Below are positions 59,208 through 64,000 of a stretch of 64,000 nucleotides of DNA, piece after piece. The DNA is from Paraburkholderia heleia NBRC 101817. GTDB lineage: Bacteria; Pseudomonadota; Gammaproteobacteria; Burkholderiales; Burkholderiaceae. Within the stretch, counting starts at the first letter, position 1. Each line of letters opens with the position of its first letter. Both the position numbers and the translations under genes were made by a program. The stretch lies in contig NZ_BBJH01000001.1 of the NCBI RefSeq assembly GCF_000739775.1, positions 62,001-126,000 on the forward strand. Reading direction: 5' to 3'. Under the pieces are notes generated by a model, which saw only the letters and a list, made by a program, of their open reading frames with translations, was not told where the DNA came from and did not search any database.

Positions 59208-61750
59208 TGGATCCGCGCGCCCATCCGGTCCTTGCGCGCGGCTTCGCGCTCGTGCAGCGCCGCGCCGTTGCGGTGTGGCTGCTGGGCCTCGTCGCATGCG
59301 CGGTGGCGATCGGCCGTGCGAACTTCACCGCCGATCTCTCGGCGTTTTTACCGCGTTCGCCGAGCCCCACGCAGCAAGTGCTCGTCGATCAACTGCGCGA
59401 CGGCCTGGCTTCGCGGCTCATTCTGATCGGCATCGATGGCGGCTACGAGAGCACGCGCGCGGCGCTTTCGCGCCGCGTGGCGGCGAGCCTGCGCGCCGAT
59501 CCGCAATTCGTGGCGATTCACAACGGCTCGGGCCAGAACGACGCGCGCGACGAGCAGTTCATGTTCGCGCACCGCTACGTGCTGAGCCCTGCGGTCACGC
59601 CGCAACATTTCACGGAGCAAGGCCTGCACGCGGCGCTGGGCGAGAGCCTCGATCTGCTGACGTCGTCGGCGGGCCTCGTTGCCAAGGATCTGCTGCCGCG
59701 CGACCCGACGGGCGAAGCGGCGGCCATGGTCGGTCAGCTCGACAGCGCGGCGCAGCCTGCGAGCCGCGGTGGCGTCTGGGCCTCGCGCGACGGCCGGCGC
59801 GCCGTGCTGGTGGCGCAAACGGCGGCCGCCGGCTCCGACACCGACGCGCAGTCCCACGCCATCGACGCCGTGCGCGCCGCCTTTGCTGCCGCCACGCGCA
59901 CCTTGCCCAATGCTTCGGCCTACCAGGTATCGCTGACAGGGCCGGGCGTGTTCGCGGTCGCCACCCGCGACGCCATTCGCCACGACGTGGAGCGCCTCTC
60001 CACCCTGAGCCTCGTGCTGATCGTCGCGCTGCTGCTCACGCTGTACCGCTCGCCGCGCACGCTGGGGTTCGGGCTCTTGCCGGTGTTCTCGGGCGTGGCG
60101 GCGGGCATTGCCACGGTTTCGCTCGTGTTCGGCACAGTGCATGGCTTGACGCTCGGCTTCGGCACGACGCTGATGGGCGAAGCGGTGGACTATTCAATCT
60201 ATCTGTTCGTGCAGTCGTCGCAGGGCGGCCCCCGCGGTGCGCCCCAGGGCCGCGAGACGATGCGCGCCTGGCTCGCCGCTTACTGGCCGACCATCCGCCT
60301 TGGCGTACTGACCTCGGTGTGCGGTTTCGCGACGATGCTGTTCTCGGGCTTCCCCGGCCTCGTGCAACTCGGGCTCTATTCGATTGCGGGCCTCGTGAGC
60401 GCCGCGCTCGTCACGCGCTTCGTGCTGCCGCAGCTGTGCGGCGCAGCCGTCGCGATTCGCGATGTGTCGCGCATCGGCGCGGCGCTCGCGCGCCTCGCGC
60501 ACGCCGCGCCGCGCCTGCGCTGGCCGCTCGCGGCGCTCGTGCTCGCCGCCGTGGCGTCGCTCTGGCTGCATCGCGACGTCCTCTGGAGCCACGAGCTTTC
60601 CTCCCTGAGCCCCGTGCCTGCTGCGAGCCAGACGCTCGACACGCGTCTGCGCGCGGACGTCGGCGCGCCCGACGTGCGCTATCTCGTGGTGATCCCGGCC
60701 GCGAGCGAGCAGGCCGCGCTCGAAGGCGCGGAGAAGGTCGGCGCGCAGTTGCAGCCGCTCGTCGAGCGTGGCGTCCTGGGCGGCTTCGAGAGCCCCGCGC
60801 GCTACCTGCCGAGCGACGCCACGCAGCGTGCTCGCCTCGCGAGCCTGCCTGCCAGGGACGTGCTCGCGGCGCGCCTGCAGGAAGCGATCAGGAACCAGCC
60901 GGTGGACGTGAGGCCCGACGCCTTCGCGCCGTTCCTCGCCGACGTCGAGGCGGCGCGCAACGCGCCGCTCGTCACGCGCGCGGACCTCAAGGGCACGTCG
61001 ATGGCGCTCGCTGTCGATGCGCTGCTGACCCGGCGCGACGGGCAATGGAGCGCCATGCTCGCCTTGCGCGCGCCGCGCAATACGCAAGGCGCACAGGCCG
61101 TGAATACGCCGAGCCTCGACGCCAGCGCCGTGAGCGGCGCCGTCGCCCGTGCGAACGTGCCGGGCGCACTGTTCGTCGACCTGAAGGCCGAAGCCGACCG
61201 CATGTACGTGGATTACGTGCACGAAGACATTCGGCTCTCGCTCGCGGGTTTCGTCGTCATCGTCGTGCTGCTGGTATTCGCGCTGCGCTCGATCTCGCGC
61301 GCGGCGCGCGCGCTCGCGCCGCTCGTCGCGGCGGTGCTGGTCGTGGCGGCGGGATTCGCGCTGGCGGGCGTGCCGCTGACCATCCTGCATCTGGTCGGCA
61401 TGCTGCTCATCGTCGCGGTGGGCTCGAACTATGCGCTGTTCTTCTGCAAGCGCGACGACCAAGCGGGCATCACGCCGCGCACGCTCGTCTCGCTGCTCGT
61501 CGCCAATCTCGCGACGGTGGCGGGCTTCGGTCTGCTCTCGCTGTCTCATGTGCCGCTGCTCGAAACGTTCGGACTGACGGTCGGGCCGGGCGCGATGCTC
61601 GCGCTCGTGTTCGCGGCGATTCTCGCGCCGCCGCTCGTGCGCAGCGGCGCCGGAGCGCACATGAGCGCCGGTACGCCCGACGAGCGGCGGCCCGCTCGCC
61701 CGCGCACCGAACGCGCGCAGATGCGCCACCCGCACGGAGGCCGCGCATGA
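59207..61750 (+). CDS. MMPL/RND-type exporter
   Basis: An 847-residue inner-membrane transporter of the MMPL branch of the RND superfamily. It has one N-terminal helix, a large periplasmic domain (about 45-260), a bundle of about five helices (about 265-450), a second periplasmic domain (about 470-690) and a final helix bundle. Recognisable blocks are GFGTTLMGEAVDYSIYLFVQ (proton-relay-like Asp/Tyr segment) and IVAVGSNYALFFCKRDDQ. It would flip or extract the polyene lipid and pass it to the LolA-like carrier. The start shares one base with the previous stop (TGATG). Confidence 0.88.
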   Translation: MDPRAHPVLARGFALVQRRAVAVWLLGLVACAVAIGRANFTADLSAFLPRSPSPTQQVLVDQLRDGLASRLILIGIDGGYESTRAALSRRVAASLRADPQFVAIHNGSGQNDARDEQFMFAHRYVLSPAVTPQHFTEQGLHAALGESLDLLTSSAGLVAKDLLPRDPTGEAAAMVGQLDSAAQPASRGGVWASRDGRRAVLVAQTAAAGSDTDAQSHAIDAVRAAFAAATRTLPNASAYQVSLTGPGVFAVATRDAIRHDVERLSTLSLVLIVALLLTLYRSPRTLGFGLLPVFSGVAAGIATVSLVFGTVHGLTLGFGTTLMGEAVDYSIYLFVQSSQGGPRGAPQGRETMRAWLAAYWPTIRLGVLTSVCGFATMLFSGFPGLVQLGLYSIAGLVSAALVTRFVLPQLCGAAVAIRDVSRIGAALARLAHAAPRLRWPLAALVLAAVASLWLHRDVLWSHELSSLSPVPAASQTLDTRLRADVGAPDVRYLVVIPAASEQAALEGAEKVGAQLQPLVERGVLGGFESPARYLPSDATQRARLASLPARDVLAARLQEAIRNQPVDVRPDAFAPFLADVEAARNAPLVTRADLKGTSMALAVDALLTRRDGQWSAMLALRAPRNTQGAQAVNTPSLDASAVSGAVARANVPGALFVDLKAEADRMYVDYVHEDIRLSLAGFVVIVVLLVFALRSISRAARALAPLVAAVLVVAAGFALAGVPLTILHLVGMLLIVAVGSNYALFFCKRDDQAGITPRTLVSLLVANLATVAGFGLLSLSHVPLLETFGLTVGPGAMLALVFAAILAPPLVRSGAGAHMSAGTPDERRPARPRTERAQMRHPHGGRA

Positions 61751-62607
61751 ACCCGGCTTCATTGCCCGCTACGCGAGTGACGCACGCCCCCGCCGCGGCG
61801 CGACGCTGGAAGCCGTCGCCGTTCATCTGCGGCGCAGCGGCGCTGCACGCGGGCGCCGCCGCCGCCGTGGCCGCGCAGCCGCACGCATGGCCGTGGGCAG
61901 CGGGCAGCGTGGTCGCCTCGCATCTCGCGCTCACCGCCGCGGGCCTGTGGCCGCGCAGCGCACTGCTCGGCCCGAACTGGGTGCGCCTGCCCGAGCACGC
62001 GGGGCGGCGCATCGCGCTCACCGTCGACGATGGTCCGGACCCCGAAGTGACGCCGCGCGTGCTCGACCTGCTGGACCGCTTCGATGCGCGCGCAACGTTC
62101 TTCTGCATCGGCGAGCTGGCGCAACGCTACCCGCATCTGGTCGAAGCGATCGTGGCGCGCGGCCATGCCGTCGAAAATCATAGCCAGCGCCATCGGCATA
62201 CGTTTTCAGTCTCGGGGCCGTTCGTGATGAAACGCGAGATCGAGGCGGCGCAGCGCACGCTCACCGAAATTGCGGGTACACCGCCACGCTTTTTTCGCGC
62301 ACCGGCGGGCCTGCGCAATCCGTTCCTCGAGCCGGTGCTGTGCGGCGTCGGCCTGCACCTCGCGAGCTGGACGCGGCGCGGCTTCGACACCTGCGCGAAG
62401 AGCGCCGCCACGGTCACGCACCGCCTGCTCGATGGCCTGGCGGCGCGCGATATCCTGCTCGTGCACGATGGCCATGCGGCGCGCGACGCGCGCGGCAAGC
62501 CGCTCGTGCTCGATGTGCTGCCGCCGCTCCTGCGCGCCGCCGCCGAACGCCAGCTGCAGTGGACCACACTGCGCGCGTGCCTCGACGGCGAAACCGGTCA
62601 ACCCTGA
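61747..62607 (+). CDS. Polysaccharide deacetylase (NodB-homology) family protein
   Basis: A 286-residue protein with two N-terminal hydrophobic segments (about 27-45 and 50-67) and a NodB-homology domain (about 88-275). Motif 1 is LTVDDGPDP (two Asp), motif 2 HSQRH, motif 3 RFFRAPAGLRNP and a late LLVHDGH. All the zinc- and base-type residues seem present. In a polyene cluster it may deacetylate the sugar or amino sugar added by the glycosyltransferase (inference). It overlaps the exporter stop (ATGA). Confidence 0.85.
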   Translation: MNPASLPATRVTHAPAAARRWKPSPFICGAAALHAGAAAAVAAQPHAWPWAAGSVVASHLALTAAGLWPRSALLGPNWVRLPEHAGRRIALTVDDGPDPEVTPRVLDLLDRFDARATFFCIGELAQRYPHLVEAIVARGHAVENHSQRHRHTFSVSGPFVMKREIEAAQRTLTEIAGTPPRFFRAPAGLRNPFLEPVLCGVGLHLASWTRRGFDTCAKSAATVTHRLLDGLAARDILLVHDGHAARDARGKPLVLDVLPPLLRAAAERQLQWTTLRACLDGETGQP

Positions 62608-62638
62608 TCCCACCGCCGCGCCAACGGACCGACTAGAC

Positions 62639-63844
62639 GTGAAACCACTCATCCTTTCGCATTTCACCGCCACCAGCTGCCTCGGGCGCGGGCTCGACGC
62701 GACGCTCGACGCGCTGCGCGGCGCGCGCGGAGGCCTTGCGCGCTGCGACTTCGCGCGCGCGGACCTCGAAACGTGGACCGGCGAGGTGGCGGGCCTCGAG
62801 AGCGAGACGTTGCGCGCCGATCTTGCGGACTACGTGTGCCGAAACCACCGTCTTGCACAGATCGGCTTCACGCAGGACGGTTTCGCCGAACACATTCACG
62901 CCGCCGTCGCGCGCTACGGCGCCGCTCGCGTGGGCGTGTTCGTCGGCACCAGCACCTCGGGCATTCTCGAAACCGAAAACGCCTACCGGCAGCGCGACCT
63001 GGAAAGCGGCGCGCTCAAGCCGGGCTTTCATTACGCGCAGACGCACAACCCGTTCGCGCTGGCCTCGTTCGTGCGCGCGTACTTCGGCCTGCGCGGGCCG
63101 GCCACGTCGATTTCTTCGGCCTGTTCTTCGGGCGCGAAGGTGTTCGGTTCCGCGCGCCGCATGATCGAAGCGGGGCTGATCGATGCGGCCGTGGTGGGCG
63201 GCGTCGATTCGCTCTGCCTGACGACGTTGTACGGCTTCAACTCGCTCGAACTGCTGTCGCGCGATCCGTGCCGCCCGTTCGACGTGAACCGCAACGGCAT
63301 TTCGATTGGCGAGGCCGCGGCGTTCGCTTTCCTCGAGCGCACGCCCGACACGCTGGACGACGATGCCATCCTGCTGCTCGGCGTGGGCGAATCGAGCGAC
63401 GCGCATCACATGTCGTCGCCGCATCCCGAAGGGCTCGGTGCGCGCGCCGCGATGGCGCAGGCGCTTTCCGCCGCGGGCGTGGCGCCAGGCGAAATCGGCT
63501 ACATCAATCTGCATGGCACGGCCACGCCGAGCAACGACGCCGCCGAGAGCCGCGCAGTCAACGCGCTGTTCGAGCGCACGCCGTGCAGCTCGACCAAAGG
63601 TGCGACGGGGCACACGCTCGGCGCGGCGGGCGCGCTCGAAGCCGTGATCGCGGCGCTCGCGCTGCGCCATCGCTTCGTGCCCGCCGGCGTCAACACCACG
63701 CAGCCCGACGCCGCGCTGGGCCTCGACTACGTGCTGGAAAGCCGCGAGGCGCAAGTGGGTGCCGCGCTCAGCAATTCATTCGGTTTTGGCGGCACGAACT
63801 GCAGCCTCCTGTTCGGCCGCGCGGACCGCGCACATCACGGATGA
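62639..63844 (+). CDS. Beta-ketoacyl-ACP synthase
   Basis: A 401-residue ketosynthase of the FabF type that extends the polyene chain. The catalytic triad is intact: Cys in ISSACSSGAKV, His in NLHGTATPSND and His in TKGATGHTLGA, with the C-terminal FGFGGTNCSLLFG. It starts at GTG (62639), the first plausible start after the deacetylase stop 31 bp upstream. It overlaps the following ketosynthase-like gene (ATGA), as expected for a ketosynthase/chain-length-factor pair. Confidence 0.9.
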   Translation: MKPLILSHFTATSCLGRGLDATLDALRGARGGLARCDFARADLETWTGEVAGLESETLRADLADYVCRNHRLAQIGFTQDGFAEHIHAAVARYGAARVGVFVGTSTSGILETENAYRQRDLESGALKPGFHYAQTHNPFALASFVRAYFGLRGPATSISSACSSGAKVFGSARRMIEAGLIDAAVVGGVDSLCLTTLYGFNSLELLSRDPCRPFDVNRNGISIGEAAAFAFLERTPDTLDDDAILLLGVGESSDAHHMSSPHPEGLGARAAMAQALSAAGVAPGEIGYINLHGTATPSNDAAESRAVNALFERTPCSSTKGATGHTLGAAGALEAVIAALALRHRFVPAGVNTTQPDAALGLDYVLESREAQVGAALSNSFGFGGTNCSLLFGRADRAHHG

Positions 63845-64000
63845 CCGCCATGAGACTTTCCGCATTCATCGAAAGCGTTGGCGTGATCGGCCCGGGTCTC
63901 GCCAACTGGCCGCAGACGGCCGACGTGCTCGCCGCGCGCACGCCCTACGCGAGCGCACGCACGCTGCTGCCGCCGCCCGAGGGGCTGCCGGCCGCGGAGC
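63841..64000 (+). CDS. Beta-ketoacyl synthase-like chain length factor, N-terminal part (3' end outside window)
   Basis: Only 53 codons are present. The sequence MRLSAFIESVGVIGPGLANW, after a possible three-residue extension, matches the N-terminus of ketosynthase-like proteins (chain length factor type) found directly after the ketosynthase in aryl-polyene clusters. The ATG at 63841 overlaps the previous stop; the ATG at 63850 may be the real start. Catalytic residues lie outside the window. Confidence 0.7.
   Translation, partial: MTAMRLSAFIESVGVIGPGLANWPQTADVLAARTPYASARTLLPPPEGLPAAE

Noticed and set aside
59275-62607. Very long plus-strand frame suggesting a fusion ahead of the deacetylase
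   Set aside because: The part before 61747 overlaps the MMPL exporter in another frame and is Arg-rich with no pattern; the deacetylase has its own ATG overlapping the exporter stop.
1-64000. CRISPR arrays, tRNA/rRNA genes, insertion sequences, attachment sites
   Set aside because: No regularly spaced repeats, no cloverleaf or rRNA-like stretch, and no transposase, integrase or phage gene was recognised on either strand.

Overview
The window looks like chromosomal DNA of a high-GC betaproteobacterium of the Burkholderia/Paraburkholderia/Caballeronia group. That rests on the strong GC-rich codon bias, the densely overlapping operons and the family make-up (toluene monooxygenase next to a meta-cleavage operon, a pel operon, a fused indolepyruvate ferredoxin oxidoreductase, an aryl-polyene-like cluster). 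No rRNA, tRNA, CRISPR array, IS element or prophage gene was seen. Species assignment is inference.

Region 1 (1-15.5 kb) is an aromatic-degradation block. On the plus strand a catechol meta-cleavage operon enters already in progress: the 3' end of catechol 2,3-dioxygenase, a GlcG/HbpS-like protein, then dmpC, dmpE, dmpF, dmpG, dmpH, dmpI and dmpD, followed by a FadL/TodX-type outer-membrane porin. Facing it on the minus strand is a six-gene toluene-4-monooxygenase-type diiron operon (tmoABCDEF) followed by an XylR/DmpR/TbuT-type sigma-54 activator. Upstream of tmoA I can read a sigma-54 -24/-12 promoter and two XylR-type upstream activating sites. Together the genes would import an aromatic hydrocarbon, hydroxylate it to a phenol or catechol, and cleave it to pyruvate and acetyl-CoA.

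Region 2 (15.8-19.8 kb) holds a DUF2000 gene whose ribosome binding site lies in a perfect hairpin, a ClC-type anion transporter with CBS domains, its MarR-type regulator, and an HPP-family membrane protein with CBS domains. Two nearly identical palindromes in front of marR and in front of the HPP gene suggest one local regulon.

Region 3 (20.0-35.5 kb) is a complete pelABCDEFG operon for the cationic exopolysaccharide Pel. It is extended at its 3' end by two extra secreted TIM-barrel glycoside-hydrolase-like genes, the first translationally coupled to pelG. The hydrolase domain of PelA itself appears to have lost catalytic residues that one of the extra proteins retains. The roughly 740-bp pel leader carries three LacI-type palindromes and short open frames.

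Region 4 (35.5-46.2 kb) is an uncharacterised catabolic locus. It has a spermidine/putrescine-type ABC importer, a Rieske non-haem iron oxygenase and a LysR regulator on the minus strand, and divergently a CzcO-type flavoprotein, a Rid-family protein, a DUF1028 protein and an M20 peptidase/deacylase.

Region 5 (46.2-52.4 kb) has a small hypothetical gene, a PHA-synthase-like alpha/beta hydrolase with a cysteine nucleophile, a proline/histidine-rich lipoprotein and the large indolepyruvate ferredoxin oxidoreductase.

Region 6 (52.4-64 kb) is an aryl-polyene-like lipid/pigment cluster: glycosyltransferase, ketoreductase and acyl carrier protein on the minus strand, and divergently a membrane protein, a ligase-dehydratase fusion, an LpxL-like acyltransferase, a LolA-like protein, an MMPL exporter, a polysaccharide deacetylase-like protein and two ketosynthases, the last cut by the window end.
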